DNA of 64,000 nucleotides, taken from Streptomyces piniterrae. Lineage in GTDB: Bacteria; Actinomycetota; Actinomycetes; Streptomycetales; Streptomycetaceae. The position numbers were made by a program, and so were the translations under genes. This document shows positions 39,025 through 48,017 of the stretch, in pieces. The notes under the pieces are model-generated. The model was given only the letters and a program-made list of their open reading frames with translations, searched no databases and had not been told where the DNA came from. Position 1 is the first letter of the stretch. The number at the start of each line of letters is the position of its first letter. The stretch covers positions 1 through 64,000 of the forward strand of contig NZ_SUMB01000003.1 of assembly GCF_005048155.1 (NCBI RefSeq), in the 5' to 3' direction.

Positions 39025-39930
39025 ATGCTTCCGATCACCGTCAAGACCGAGACCGGGCCGGTTCTTTCGCGTCCGACCGCAGCCGAGTTGACCGCCCTGC
39101 TCCGGCGGATCGGCGCCGACGACGACCATTTCGTGGTCGTCGAGCGGACCCCCGAAGAGGACCACAGGTTCGTGCAGACCTGGCGCGAGGGCACGGGAGC
39201 GTTCGCGGTGGAGTACCGCGACGGCGGCCCCGACCGGCACTTCAGCGCGGAGACCGCCGATGCCGGGCAGGTCGTGGAGGTGTTCCTGGCCTGGGCCCGG
39301 GGCGCGGATTCCTGGCGTACGGCGCTCGACTGGCAGCCGGCGGATCTGACATCGACCCCGGGTCTGGATCCGGAGACCCGTGCGCGGGCCGAGGAGACAG
39401 CCCGTAAGGAAATACGGTCCGGGTTCTGGGACTTCCACAAGGTCGCCCAGGGGGTGAGCGACGCCTTCGATCCGGACGAAACCCCGGTCACCATGGAGGA
39501 GGCCCGGCGGATCGTCGCACCGCTGTGGGAGGAGCGGCTCGCCGAGCAGGCGGAGTGGCCCGAGGTGACGGACGCGGACCGGGTGGCCCAGGCGTTCGCC
39601 GCCCTCGACGCCCAAGGGCTGACGGCGCGGATGAACTTCACCTGTTGCAGCGGCTGCGGGCTGGCCGAGATCCACGGCGAGCGCGCCGACAGCGACCGGG
39701 GCTTCGCCTTCTTCCACTACCAGGACACCGAGGCGGCCGCCGCCGGCCACGGCCTCTCGGTCCGGTACGGCGCCTATGACGGCTCCGACGAGGAGTGGGC
39801 CGAGGTCGGACGGACGGTGGTGGCCGCGCTGACCGGCGCGGGCCTGCCGGCGCGGTGGGAGGGCGACCCGAACAAGGTCATCGAGATCACGCCGCTGGAC
39901 TGGCGCAAGCGACTGCCGACGGGAGCCTGA
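39025..39930 (+). CDS. DUF6891-type protein
   Basis: 301-aa protein. The C-terminal half (from about residue 125) with MNFTCCSGCGLAEI and GFAFFHYQDTEAAAAG fits DUF6891, an uncharacterised family. The first 110 residues (VVERTPEEDHRFVQTWREGT then GAFAVEYRDGG) look like a small beta-rich domain reminiscent of Imm1-type immunity proteins, which I cannot confirm. The ATG at 39025 was preferred to a GTG 32 codons upstream that would translate the glnII terminator region. The next gene begins one base after its stop, so they form an operon. Confidence 0.7.
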   Translation: MLPITVKTETGPVLSRPTAAELTALLRRIGADDDHFVVVERTPEEDHRFVQTWREGTGAFAVEYRDGGPDRHFSAETADAGQVVEVFLAWARGADSWRTALDWQPADLTSTPGLDPETRARAEETARKEIRSGFWDFHKVAQGVSDAFDPDETPVTMEEARRIVAPLWEERLAEQAEWPEVTDADRVAQAFAALDAQGLTARMNFTCCSGCGLAEIHGERADSDRGFAFFHYQDTEAAAAGHGLSVRYGAYDGSDEEWAEVGRTVVAALTGAGLPARWEGDPNKVIEITPLDWRKRLPTGA

Positions 39931-39931
39931 C

Positions 39932-40600
39932 ATGCCGCCGAAGTCCCCCGGGAGCGCCCGCTTCGGCGCCCTTTCACGCCGGATCCCCTGGGTCGCGCCG
40001 CTGTATGTCGGCGCCGTGCAGGCGGGTGCCCTCGCCACCGCACGGCTGCCCCGCGCGCGGCGCACGGAGCTGCTGCGCGCGAACTCCACCAACGTCGAGA
40101 GTCTGCGGGCCGGCAGATGGCACACGCTGGTCACCAGCGCGGCATTCGTCGAGGAGCCGCTGTCGCTGCCGTACGGCGCCGCACTGCTCGCCGCGCTGGG
40201 TACGGCCGAGGTGCGCTGGGGCCCGGGGCGCGCCGCCGGGGTGTTCGCGGCCGGGCACATAGGCGCGAGCCTGCTGGTCTACGCGGGCCTGCGCGGCCGG
40301 ATGCACAAGAGCGCCTCCCCTGCCCTCAGGGCTGTGCGGGACAGCCCACCGGACGCGACGGCGCGGGCCGTCGACGTCGGGGCCAGCTACGGCTTCTACG
40401 CCACGCTCGGCGCGTTGGCCTCGACGGTCCCGCACCGCGGCGCGCGGGCCGCGGCGACGGCCGGGCTGCTGGCGCTGGGCATCCGGCCGGTGCTGCGCCC
40501 CGGGCGGACGTTCACCGACGCGGGCCATGTGACGGCGCTCGCACTCGGCGTCGCGATAGGAGCGGGATCGCGCGTGGCGAGGGCGGGACGGGCACGGTGA
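39932..40600 (+). CDS. Rhomboid-like multi-pass membrane protein
   Basis: 222-aa protein with several hydrophobic helices. It resembles Streptomyces rhomboid-like proteins in WHTLVTSAAFVEEP (region of the first core helix) and FAAGHIGASLLVYAG, which carries a conserved His. The GxS serine of active rhomboids is not clear (DVGASYGFYATLG is the best candidate), so protease activity is doubtful. It starts one base after the DUF6891 stop. Confidence 0.65.
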   Translation: MPPKSPGSARFGALSRRIPWVAPLYVGAVQAGALATARLPRARRTELLRANSTNVESLRAGRWHTLVTSAAFVEEPLSLPYGAALLAALGTAEVRWGPGRAAGVFAAGHIGASLLVYAGLRGRMHKSASPALRAVRDSPPDATARAVDVGASYGFYATLGALASTVPHRGARAAATAGLLALGIRPVLRPGRTFTDAGHVTALALGVAIGAGSRVARAGRAR

Positions 40601-40905
40601 GGGGCGCCGGGAGGGGTCGCGGCCGGCTGCCGGAACGAGTGACGCGCGCAACTCCGTTCCCCTGGTCAGCGACTGTCTGGTTCAATAGGGGCATGGCCAG
40701 CCTCACCGATACCGCGACAGGTCGCAGCGACCTCGAGCCTTTCTGGCCGTCCCGGCAGGCGCACGCATTCGACCGTCTGTGTTGCCGCGCGCACTGAGCG
40801 CGGGCCCGCACATGCCTCACCGACGCCGCTGACCGGCGTCTCCAGCCCTGCCCGCGCGCACGACGTCCCCGACCGACGCCCCACTGCGCGAAAGAGCTGA
40901 CCCTG
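40601..40905. other. Intergenic region upstream of the winged-helix regulator
   Basis: 305 bp. It contains the small open frame described separately (40693-40797). The sequence TTCAATAGGGG just before that frame may include a -10 element. Nothing else was identified. Confidence 0.4.
40693..40797 (+). CDS. Possible 34-aa leader peptide
   Basis: ATG with AGGGG immediately upstream encodes MASLTDTATGRSDLEPFWPS then RQAHAFDRLCCRAH and stop. Short Streptomyces ORFs with a basic, Cys-containing end sometimes act as leader peptides. It lies 108 bp before the winged-helix regulator on the same strand. The evidence is only the ribosome site, third-position GC and location. Confidence 0.35.
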   Translation: MASLTDTATGRSDLEPFWPSRQAHAFDRLCCRAH

Positions 40906-41505
40906 ATGACGAACCTCCGTACGCTCCCTGCCCCTTCCGCGACGGCCACCGCAGTCCCGCCCAAGATTCCGGCCCCGCACCGCCACCGACTGCGTGCCGT
41001 ATCTCCCGACGAGGTGCCGCCCGTCTCCGAGCTGCTGAACTCCGGCGCGACCTGGCTGCCCGCGCCGGCGCACAGCCTGCCCGCCCTGCCCGGCCAGCCG
41101 CCGATGGTCGGCTACCTGGTGCTCGTACCGGCCGAACAGACCGCCGCCGCACAGCCGGCCGCCGAGCCGACGGCGCCCCCGGCGCCGGCGACAACGACAG
41201 CAGCAGCGACGGCCGGTGACGAGATTGTGCGGATCGACCCCGAGCGCCGGACCGTCCAGGTCCAGGGCCGGCCGCTGGATCTGACGTACCTCGAATTCGA
41301 GCTGCTGGCCCATCTGGTCGGCAACCCGCACCGGGTGCACACCCGCGACCAGCTGGTGACCACGGTGTGGGGGTACGGGCATGTCGGCGACGGCCGTACC
41401 GTCGATGTCCATGTGGCCCGGCTGCGCCGCAAGTTGGGCGCCGAGCACCGGGCGTCGATCGTGACGGTGCGGCGGGTCGGCTACAAGTACGTGCCGAGCG
41501 CCTGA
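40906..41505 (+). CDS. Orphan OmpR/PhoB-type winged-helix regulator
   Basis: 199-aa protein with a C-terminal OmpR/PhoB winged helix: LDLTYLEFELLAHLVGNPHR, TRDQLVTTVWGYGHVGDGRT (parts), VDVHVARLRRKLG and VRRVGYKYV. The receiver domain with its phosphorylatable Asp is missing; instead there is a low-complexity Ala/Pro/Thr N-terminal region of about 100 residues, so it is not a normal response regulator. It may act without phosphorylation. Targets unknown; it is followed by the convergent DedA gene. Confidence 0.85.
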   Translation: MTNLRTLPAPSATATAVPPKIPAPHRHRLRAVSPDEVPPVSELLNSGATWLPAPAHSLPALPGQPPMVGYLVLVPAEQTAAAQPAAEPTAPPAPATTTAAATAGDEIVRIDPERRTVQVQGRPLDLTYLEFELLAHLVGNPHRVHTRDQLVTTVWGYGHVGDGRTVDVHVARLRRKLGAEHRASIVTVRRVGYKYVPSA

Positions 41506-41541
41506 CGAAGGCCGAGGGCGAAGCCGCATCTCGGACAGGCC

Positions 41542-42216
41542 CTAGTGCTCCGGCCGGGCGGGGACGCGGTCCGCCGCCCGGCCCGGGGCCGCTCCCCCGC
41601 CGGAGCCCCCTCGTGCCGGCTCGCCCCGCCGGTGCAGACCGGCCACACCGCCCGCCACCACCAGCCCGATCCCGGAAACCAGCAGCAGCCCCTCGGCCGG
41701 GGAGTCGGTGAGGGCCGCACCGCCGAGACCGCCGAGCGCGCAGCTGAACAGCGCCCACAGCCCCGCGCCCACCGCGTCCAGTGCAACGAAGCGGCGCAGC
41801 GGGTAGTGGACGCTGCCGGTGGACAGCGCGGAGACCACCCGCCCGCCGGGCACGAAGCGGCCGGCGACGACGAGCAGCGCGGCATGCCGTTCGACCATCG
41901 CGCGGGCGCGGGCGTGACGGGCCCGGCCGCGTTCGCCGCGCACCAGCCGGGCGGTGGCGCGCGGGCCCGCGTACCGCCCGACGGCGTACCCGAGGCAGTC
42001 GCCGGCCAGCGCCCCGGCCGCCGCGACCCCCACCAGCAGGGCGAGCAGCGGCAGGTCGGGGCCGATGAGCACGGCGACCAGGACGACGGTGCTCTCGCTC
42101 GGCATGAACGGCAGCAACGCGTCCAGGGCGGACACCAGCAGGACGATCAGCCACAGCCAGGGCGAGTCCAGCATGCCCAGCAGTGGCTCGATGAGCCGGT
42201 CGAGCTGCTCAAACAT
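41542..42216 (-). CDS. DedA-family membrane protein
   Basis: 224-aa multi-pass membrane protein with the DedA pattern: DALLPFMPSESTVVLVAVLIG, GALAGDCLGYAVGRYAG and the signature FVPGGRVVSALSTGS before the later helices. DedA proteins are linked to lipid carrier (undecaprenyl phosphate) or phospholipid flipping. The ATG at 42216 overlaps the end of the acyltransferase gene by 8 bp, so it is the third gene of the operon. The C-terminal tail is basic and cytoplasmic. Confidence 0.88.
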   Translation of the reverse strand: MFEQLDRLIEPLLGMLDSPWLWLIVLLVSALDALLPFMPSESTVVLVAVLIGPDLPLLALLVGVAAAGALAGDCLGYAVGRYAGPRATARLVRGERGRARHARARAMVERHAALLVVAGRFVPGGRVVSALSTGSVHYPLRRFVALDAVGAGLWALFSCALGGLGGAALTDSPAEGLLLVSGIGLVVAGGVAGLHRRGEPARGGSGGGAAPGRAADRVPARPEH

Positions 42217-43090
42217 GCCGGCCGGCCACCGGTTCCCGCACCCGCCGCGGAGCCGGCAGGCCCCGGGCCGGCGCACCGCCGGCGGTCTCGGTCCGGATCC
42301 GTCCGCCCAGTACGGCGGTCTCCGCGCGGGCCGCCAGCCACCGCCGGTCGAGCCCGTCGCCGTCCGCGTCCAGCGTGGGATGTGCGGTGACGCGGATGGT
42401 CAGCGCGCGGGCGGTGAGCACCCGGCGCAGCGAGGCCGCGAAGGTGTCCTCGCCGCAGAACGCGGCGACCGTACTGGGGAGGCCGTGCTGGGTGTAGCCG
42501 ATGGTCACCGGGCGGACGGGGGCGCCCGCGTCGATGGCGGCCTGGAAGGTGGCGCGACGGAAGGTGCCCTGGTCGGCGGTGCACCACGTGGTGGCCTGCG
42601 GAAAGACCGCCACCGACCGGCCGGAGGCCAGCAGGTCGGTCAATTCCCTTATGGAGTACGGGAGTTGGCGGGGGTTGGTGCGGTCGATGAAGTGCGTGCC
42701 GGCGCGGCGGGCCAGGCCGCCGACCACCGGCCAGCCGGCCACCTCGCGCTTGGCGAGCAGGGTCATCGGTTCGATGGCGAGCAGCGCGGGGATGTCGAGC
42801 CAGGAGATGTGGTTGACGACGATCAGGGTGCCGGGGCCGCCGGGGGACAGCGGCGCGGCCAGGCTCCGCGCGTCGCCCTCCCTGCGTATGCCGAGCGCCG
42901 TGAGCAGCGCGCGGGCGTGCGAGCGCAGCCGTACCGGATCGGCCATCCGCTCGCCGTCCGTCAGGGCGCGGCGCACCGCGTGGGCGAACGCGGCGCAGCG
43001 CAGGGCGGTTTCGGTGGCCCGTACCCGCGGCACGGCGTGGCCGGCGCAGTCCGGCGTACAGGCGGACCAGACGTCCCAGGGACCGTTCAC
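42209..43090 (-). CDS. PlsC-type acyltransferase (OlsA-like)
   Basis: 293-aa 1-acyl-sn-glycerol-3-phosphate acyltransferase-type enzyme. The HX4D motif is NHISWLD, followed by VFPQATTWC (usual FPEG replaced by FPQA) and GAPVRPVTIGY. It probably adds the second acyl chain to a lyso-lipid. The GTG at 43090 overlaps the stop of the GNAT gene (GTGA). With the upstream OlsB-like gene this forms the two acylation steps of ornithine-lipid synthesis, by analogy to OlsB-OlsA pairs. Confidence 0.82.
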   Translation of the reverse strand: MNGPWDVWSACTPDCAGHAVPRVRATETALRCAAFAHAVRRALTDGERMADPVRLRSHARALLTALGIRREGDARSLAAPLSPGGPGTLIVVNHISWLDIPALLAIEPMTLLAKREVAGWPVVGGLARRAGTHFIDRTNPRQLPYSIRELTDLLASGRSVAVFPQATTWCTADQGTFRRATFQAAIDAGAPVRPVTIGYTQHGLPSTVAAFCGEDTFAASLRRVLTARALTIRVTAHPTLDADGDGLDRRWLAARAETAVLGGRIRTETAGGAPARGLPAPRRVREPVAGRHV

Positions 43091-43878
43091 CGCTCCCCCA
43101 GGAAGAAACGGCGGTAGCGGTCGCCGAGGCGTTCCATGTCCAGGACGACGAAGAAGTCCGCGACGTCGAACTCGGGGTCGTGGGCGGGCGCGCCGCAGAT
43201 CCAGGCACCGATCCGCAGATAGCCGCGGAGCAGCGGGGGGAGCTGGGCGGCGCTGGCGCGGTCCGGGACGGGGACGGTGGGGCGCCAGGGGTGGTGCGGG
43301 GTGACCTGGAGCTCGGGCGGTGCGGCGTAGCGGGTGGTGCCCAGTGCCCAGGCGTGGGCGGCCGCGGTGCCGCCGTCGGCGAGCGGGACGGAGGCGCAGC
43401 CGGCGAGGTAGCGGTGGCCGGAGAGCAGGGTGTAGCGGGCGAGGGCGGCCCACATCTGGTTGATGACCGCGCCGCCGCGGTGGTCGGGGTGGACGCAGGA
43501 GCGGCCGGCCTCGATGAGGGAGGGGCGCAGCGCGTCCAGGGCGGTGAGGTCGAACTCGCCGTCGGAGTAGAGCCGGGTGCTGCGGCCGGGCGGCAGCAGC
43601 CGGTAGGTGCCGACGACGTCGCCGGTCGCGGTGTGGGTGACGACGAGGTGGTCGGCGAGGTCGTCGACGGCGTCGACGTCATGGCCGGCCAGCGGGGAGT
43701 GCAGGGTCGCGCCCATCTCCTCGCCGAAGACCTGGTGGCGCAGCCGCTGCGCGGCGCGGATCTGCTCTTCGGTGTCGGCGATCACGGCGGTGTAGCCGGG
43801 GGCGGCCGCCGGATCGGTGGTGGGAGGAGCGCTGCGGCTGCCGTGAACGGCGGCGGACGCGGTCGGTGCCATGCTCAT
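43087..43878 (-). CDS. GNAT N-acyltransferase, OlsB-like (ornithine-lipid first step)
   Basis: 263-aa GNAT-fold acyltransferase like OlsB, which links a hydroxy-fatty acid from ACP to ornithine. Typical pieces are QIRAAQRLRHQVFGEEMGA, DLADHLVVTHTATGDVVGTYRL (parts), GRSCVHPDHRGGAVINQMW and GCASVPL. The ATG at 43878 has GGAGGG 5 nt upstream. First gene of an operon with the PlsC-type and DedA genes; all three overlap. The substrate assignment is by analogy, not proven. Confidence 0.75.
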   Translation of the reverse strand: MSMAPTASAAVHGSRSAPPTTDPAAAPGYTAVIADTEEQIRAAQRLRHQVFGEEMGATLHSPLAGHDVDAVDDLADHLVVTHTATGDVVGTYRLLPPGRSTRLYSDGEFDLTALDALRPSLIEAGRSCVHPDHRGGAVINQMWAALARYTLLSGHRYLAGCASVPLADGGTAAAHAWALGTTRYAAPPELQVTPHHPWRPTVPVPDRASAAQLPPLLRGYLRIGAWICGAPAHDPEFDVADFFVVLDMERLGDRYRRFFLGER

Positions 43879-44473
43879 GAGAGCCCTCCATGGGGAGTGG
43901 GGAGGTGGTACTGGGACACCCCCGGCCGGGGGTGCGGAACCCAATGACCTGGCCTTCTCTACTCGGCAGACTGTTCCCGTGCCCGCCGCCCGTGCGCGTG
44001 AAGCGGAGGGGGCGAACGGGTGAGGCTCCGCCGAACACTGCGTTTGGCTTGGGCCGGCTTGGTTGCTCGCCGTTTTCGGCCGCCCGGCCGTGAGGGCTTC
44101 TCGCCGTTGCTCCCCCACTGCCTAAAGGGCGTGGGAGGTGCCCCCATGCGGCGGGCTGTTGCCGCTGCGCGGGGCTGTCGGGTGCGGTTCCGGGCCTCAG
44201 GACTCCGTCCGGAGGCCCGGCCCCTCCCGTTGAGTGGGGAATCAGAGGGTGCGGGTCGGCGTAATCGATCAGGCGCGCCCAGTGGACCCGACAGCGTGGG
44301 AACCGGACACTCAACACGCACCCCCACTCAGTTTCCACCCACCCACGGGAGGGGACTGCCATCAGGACGGAGTCGTGAGGGCAGTCCCCGCACCCGACAA
44401 AACCACGCCCGCCGCAGGCGCAACGGCGAACGACCACAACGACGGGACAGCCGAAAACGGACGGAGGCACACC
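43879..44473. other. Divergent promoter region, OlsB-like / GH89
   Basis: About 595 bp without a convincing gene. It contains an imperfect hairpin at about 44108-44133 (CTCCCCCAC ... GTGGGAG) next to GGTGCCCCC, a sequence type common between Streptomyces genes. Promoters for both neighbouring units must lie here. A long open frame continuing into the GH89 gene is GC-driven and not coding. Confidence 0.45.
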
Positions 44474-47400
44474 GTGGCCGCAGAGCGTGAGCGCAACCGC
44501 AGCAGGCGCGCGCTGTTGGGAACCGCCGGGGCGATCGGTGCCAGGGCCGCGCTGGGCGGGGCCGCCGCGGCCGGGGCGCCCGTCCTGCGGCGCGCGCGGG
44601 CGGCGCCGTACGACACCGGGCCCGCGCGGGCGGCGCTCGACCGGCTGCTGCCCCGGCACGCCGACCAGTTCCGCCTGGTGCCGCTCGCCGGGGACGGCAC
44701 CGGCGACCGTTTCCGGGTCGACGGCGCGCGCGGCCGCATCACGGTGGCCGCCACCACCCCCGCCACTCTGCTCACCGGCGTCCACTGGTATCTCAAGTAC
44801 ACCTGCCGGGCCCATCTGTCCTGGGCCGGCGACCAGCTGGAGCTGCCCGCCCGGCTGCCCGCACCGGCCGCGCCCCTCGAACGCGCCACCGCGCTCCCGC
44901 ACCGCTTCGCCCTCAACGACACCCACGACGGCTACACCGCCCCGTACGCCGACTGGGCCCGCTGGGAGCGGCTGATCGACGTCCTCGCGCTGCACGGGAT
45001 GAACGAGGTGCTGGTCACGCCCGGGTCCGAGGCGGTCTATCACCGGCTGCTGACCGACTTCGGCTACTCCGACGCCGAGGCCCGCGCCTGGATCCCGGCG
45101 CCCTCGCACCAGCCGTGGTGGCTGCTGCAGAACATGAGCGGCTACGACGGCCCGACCAGCACCGAACTCATCGAGCAGCGGGCCGAGTTGGGGCGCAGGA
45201 TCACCGAACGGCTGCGTTCCCTGGGCATGCGCCCGGTGCTGCCCGGCTACTTCGGCACCGTCCCCGACGGGTTCGCCGACCGCAACCCCGGAGCCAGGAC
45301 GGTGCCGCAGGGCAACTGGTCGGGTCTCAAGCGCCCCGACTGGCTCGATCCGCGCACGGCGGTGTTCGCCGATGTCGCCGCCGCGTTCTACCGCCACCAG
45401 CGCCGGCTGCTGGGCCCGGCCGGTCTCTTCAAGATGGATCTGCTGCACGAGGGCGGCAAACCGGGCGATGTGCCGGTGCCGGACGCCGCCCGCGCCGTCG
45501 AGAAGGCCCTGCGCACCGCCCACCCGGACGCCACCTGGGTGATCCTCGGCTGGCAGCGCAATCCGCGGCGCGACCTCCTGGAGGCCGTCGACCACGACCG
45601 GATGCTGATCGTGGACGGGCTCAGCGACCTGGACACCGTCACCGACCGGGAGAAGGACTGGGGCGGGGTGCCCTACGCCTTCGGCAGCATCCCCAACTTC
45701 GGCGGCCGCACCACCATCGGCGCCAAGACGCATATGTGGGCCGGGCGCTTCGCCACCTGGCGCGACAAACCGGGCAGCAGGCTCGCCGGGACCGCGTATA
45801 TGCCGGAGGCCGCCGAACGCGACCCGGCCGCCTTCGAGCTGTTCAGCGAACTGGCCTGGCGGGACCGGCCGGTGAACCGCACCACATGGTTCGAGCGCTA
45901 TGCCGACGCCCGGTACGGCGCCCGCGACGAGGGCGCCCGCGCCGCCTTCGACGCGCTGCGCACCAGCGCGTACGAGATCAGCAGCGAGGACGGCCGGCCG
46001 CACGACTCGCTGTTCGCCGCCCGCCCCAGCCTGACCGCCCGCTCCGGCACCACCTACGCCACCCAGACCCCGGCCTTCGACCCGGCCGCCTTCGACACCG
46101 CCTTCGCCGCGCTGCTCACCGTCCGCCCGGCGCTGCGCGGCAGCGACGCCTACCGCCACGACCTGACGGACGCCGCCCGGCAGTCCCTCGCCAACCGGTC
46201 CTGGCAGCTGCTCCCCCAGCTCTACGACGCGTACCGGCGGCAGGACCTGGCGACGTTCCGCGCGCTGTCCGGGCTGTGGCTGCGGCTGATGCGGCTGAGC
46301 GACGAGGTCACCGGTACGCACCGGCGGTTTCTGCTCGGGCCGTGGCTGGCGGACGCCAGGGCGGGGGCGTCCGGCGCCGAGGAGGAGGCGCGGCTGGAGC
46401 ACAGCGCCCGCGCACTGATCACCACCTGGGCGGACCGGTCCACCGCCGACGGCGGCTCGCTCGCCAACTACGCCAACCGCGACTGGCACGGCCTGATCGG
46501 CGATGTCCATCTCCCGCAGTGGCAGGCGTACTTGGACGAGCTGACGGACGCACTGGCGGCGGGCAGGGCGCCCAAGCCGTTCGACTGGTTCGCCCTGGAG
46601 GAGCCCTGGACACGGGCGCGCAACGACTATCCGCTGCGCCCGACGGCCGATCCGTACCGCACCGCGCAACGGGTCCACGACACCCTCGCCAAGGCCCCCT
46701 ACCAGGGCACCGTCAAGGTCACCGCGGTGCCGTCGGCGATGCCGCCGGGCGGCCGCGCCGAGGTGACCGCGGCGCTGCGCAACGTCAACGGGCTGCGTGC
46801 CACAGGGCGCGTCGACTTCGCGCTGGGCGGCGTCGACGCGACCGCCAACGGGCCGGTGTCGCTGCCGTCCCTGCCGCCCGGTGGCACCGGCGAGGCCCGG
46901 TGGCGGGTCCAGGCCCCCGGCGCCCCGCCGACGTCACCGCTGCGGCCGCTGCCGTACGACCTCACGGTCGAGTACGGCCCGAAGGGCGAGCCGCGGGTCC
47001 GCACGGTCCGGCACGGCACCCTGTACCTCGCCGGTCCGCTCGACCCGGGCCTGAAGACAGCCACCAACAACGCCGCGGTTTTCGGCCAGTTGGCCGACCG
47101 CTTCGCGATCAACGGCGCGGGCCGGGACCTGTGGCGGACCACCGCCGAGTTCGGCACCGTCTACCGCCCGGACGCGCTCGCCCCGGGCGGATCGATGACG
47201 GTCGGGGTGAAGCGGCTGGACCCGACCGGCCCCTGGGCCCGCGCCGGCCTGATCGTCCGCAACCGGCTCGCGGCCCCCGCGCCCGACTCGCCGGACGCGC
47301 TGGGCTTCGTCAACCTCTCGGTGACGCCCGGCAACGGGGTCGTGCTGTCCTACGACTCCGACGGCGACGGCGCCCTGGACACCTACCGCCGGCTCACCGG

Positions 47401-47653
47401 CATCACCGCACCGGTCCTGCTCCGGCTGACCCGCGGCCAGGACAGCACCCGGTCCGGCGGCACCGGGTCCGCCACGTACACCGGCGCCTGCTCCACCGAC
47501 GGCGGCGGCACCTGGCGCGACATCGCCACCGTCACCGTCCCCGGCGCCACCGCCCGACAGGACGCCGGGCTGCACCACTCGGCGGCCAACTCCGGTACGG
47601 GGAACGCCGGTGAGCGGGGCACGGCCGAGTTCGACCGCTGGAAGGTCACCTGA
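44474..47653 (+). CDS. Secreted alpha-N-acetylglucosaminidase (GH89)
   Basis: 1059-aa exo-glycosidase of the NAGLU family, removing terminal alpha-N-acetylglucosamine. A twin-arginine signal (RNRSRRALLGTAGAIG) leads to Tat export. The N-terminal alpha/beta domain, the central domain (PHRFALNDTHDGYTAPYADW, WWLLQNMSGYDGP, PVLPGYFGTVPDGF) and the helical C-terminal domain (LFSELAWRD ... RDWHGLIGDVHLPQW) are all present. About 330 extra residues follow, with beta-rich accessory domains that could bind carbohydrate. The GTG at 44474 is preceded by GGAGG. Possible substrates are mucin or glycan ends; the gene stands alone. Confidence 0.93.
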   Translation: MAAERERNRSRRALLGTAGAIGARAALGGAAAAGAPVLRRARAAPYDTGPARAALDRLLPRHADQFRLVPLAGDGTGDRFRVDGARGRITVAATTPATLLTGVHWYLKYTCRAHLSWAGDQLELPARLPAPAAPLERATALPHRFALNDTHDGYTAPYADWARWERLIDVLALHGMNEVLVTPGSEAVYHRLLTDFGYSDAEARAWIPAPSHQPWWLLQNMSGYDGPTSTELIEQRAELGRRITERLRSLGMRPVLPGYFGTVPDGFADRNPGARTVPQGNWSGLKRPDWLDPRTAVFADVAAAFYRHQRRLLGPAGLFKMDLLHEGGKPGDVPVPDAARAVEKALRTAHPDATWVILGWQRNPRRDLLEAVDHDRMLIVDGLSDLDTVTDREKDWGGVPYAFGSIPNFGGRTTIGAKTHMWAGRFATWRDKPGSRLAGTAYMPEAAERDPAAFELFSELAWRDRPVNRTTWFERYADARYGARDEGARAAFDALRTSAYEISSEDGRPHDSLFAARPSLTARSGTTYATQTPAFDPAAFDTAFAALLTVRPALRGSDAYRHDLTDAARQSLANRSWQLLPQLYDAYRRQDLATFRALSGLWLRLMRLSDEVTGTHRRFLLGPWLADARAGASGAEEEARLEHSARALITTWADRSTADGGSLANYANRDWHGLIGDVHLPQWQAYLDELTDALAAGRAPKPFDWFALEEPWTRARNDYPLRPTADPYRTAQRVHDTLAKAPYQGTVKVTAVPSAMPPGGRAEVTAALRNVNGLRATGRVDFALGGVDATANGPVSLPSLPPGGTGEARWRVQAPGAPPTSPLRPLPYDLTVEYGPKGEPRVRTVRHGTLYLAGPLDPGLKTATNNAAVFGQLADRFAINGAGRDLWRTTAEFGTVYRPDALAPGGSMTVGVKRLDPTGPWARAGLIVRNRLAAPAPDSPDALGFVNLSVTPGNGVVLSYDSDGDGALDTYRRLTGITAPVLLRLTRGQDSTRSGGTGSATYTGACSTDGGGTWRDIATVTVPGATARQDAGLHHSAANSGTGNAGERGTAEFDRWKVT

Positions 47654-47703
47654 GCCGCGGCGTACGCTGACCGGGAACGGATCACGAGCGAGGGGATCAC
47701 GGT

Positions 47704-47943
47704 ATGAGTGCCGCAGCTGACAAGGAGTGGCTCTACGCCCTCGACATCTCCGGCGCCACCTGGAAGCGGGCGCCCGGCAAGGCCGAGGAGGCGGTGGAGA
47801 TCGCCTTCCTGGAGCGCGGCGCGGTGGCGATGCGCAACTCCAAGGACCCTGAGGTGGTGCTGCGCTACACGGAGGCGGAGTGGGACGCCTTCGTCAAGGG
47901 CGCGCGGGACGGCGAGTTCGACCTGCAGGGGCAGACGCCCTGA
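47704..47943 (+). CDS. DUF397-like small protein
   Basis: 79-aa acidic protein, MSAAADKEWLYALDISGATW and then AVAMRNSKDPEVVLRYTEAE with WDAFVKG. The SKDP ... W-x-AFV layout fits DUF397, a family of small Streptomyces proteins often paired with XRE regulators. No XRE gene is adjacent here. It lacks the usual WxKSSYS start, so it is a divergent member. Confidence 0.8.
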   Translation: MSAAADKEWLYALDISGATWKRAPGKAEEAVEIAFLERGAVAMRNSKDPEVVLRYTEAEWDAFVKGARDGEFDLQGQTP

Positions 47944-48017
47944 CGGCCTGATCGGTCACCCGTGGCGTACTTGTGTGCTGCGGGTGACCATCACAGTATT
48001 CACTCGTTTCACCGAAC

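Noticed and set aside
37723..40260. 845-codon minus-strand frame across glnII and the DUF6891 gene
   Set aside because: It spans two real genes, two operators and a terminator, and shows no domain; a GC-driven open frame.
43679..46678. 999-codon minus-strand frame over the GH89 gene
   Set aside because: Opposite a well-supported GH89 enzyme with Tat signal; its composition is random and it covers the divergent promoter region.
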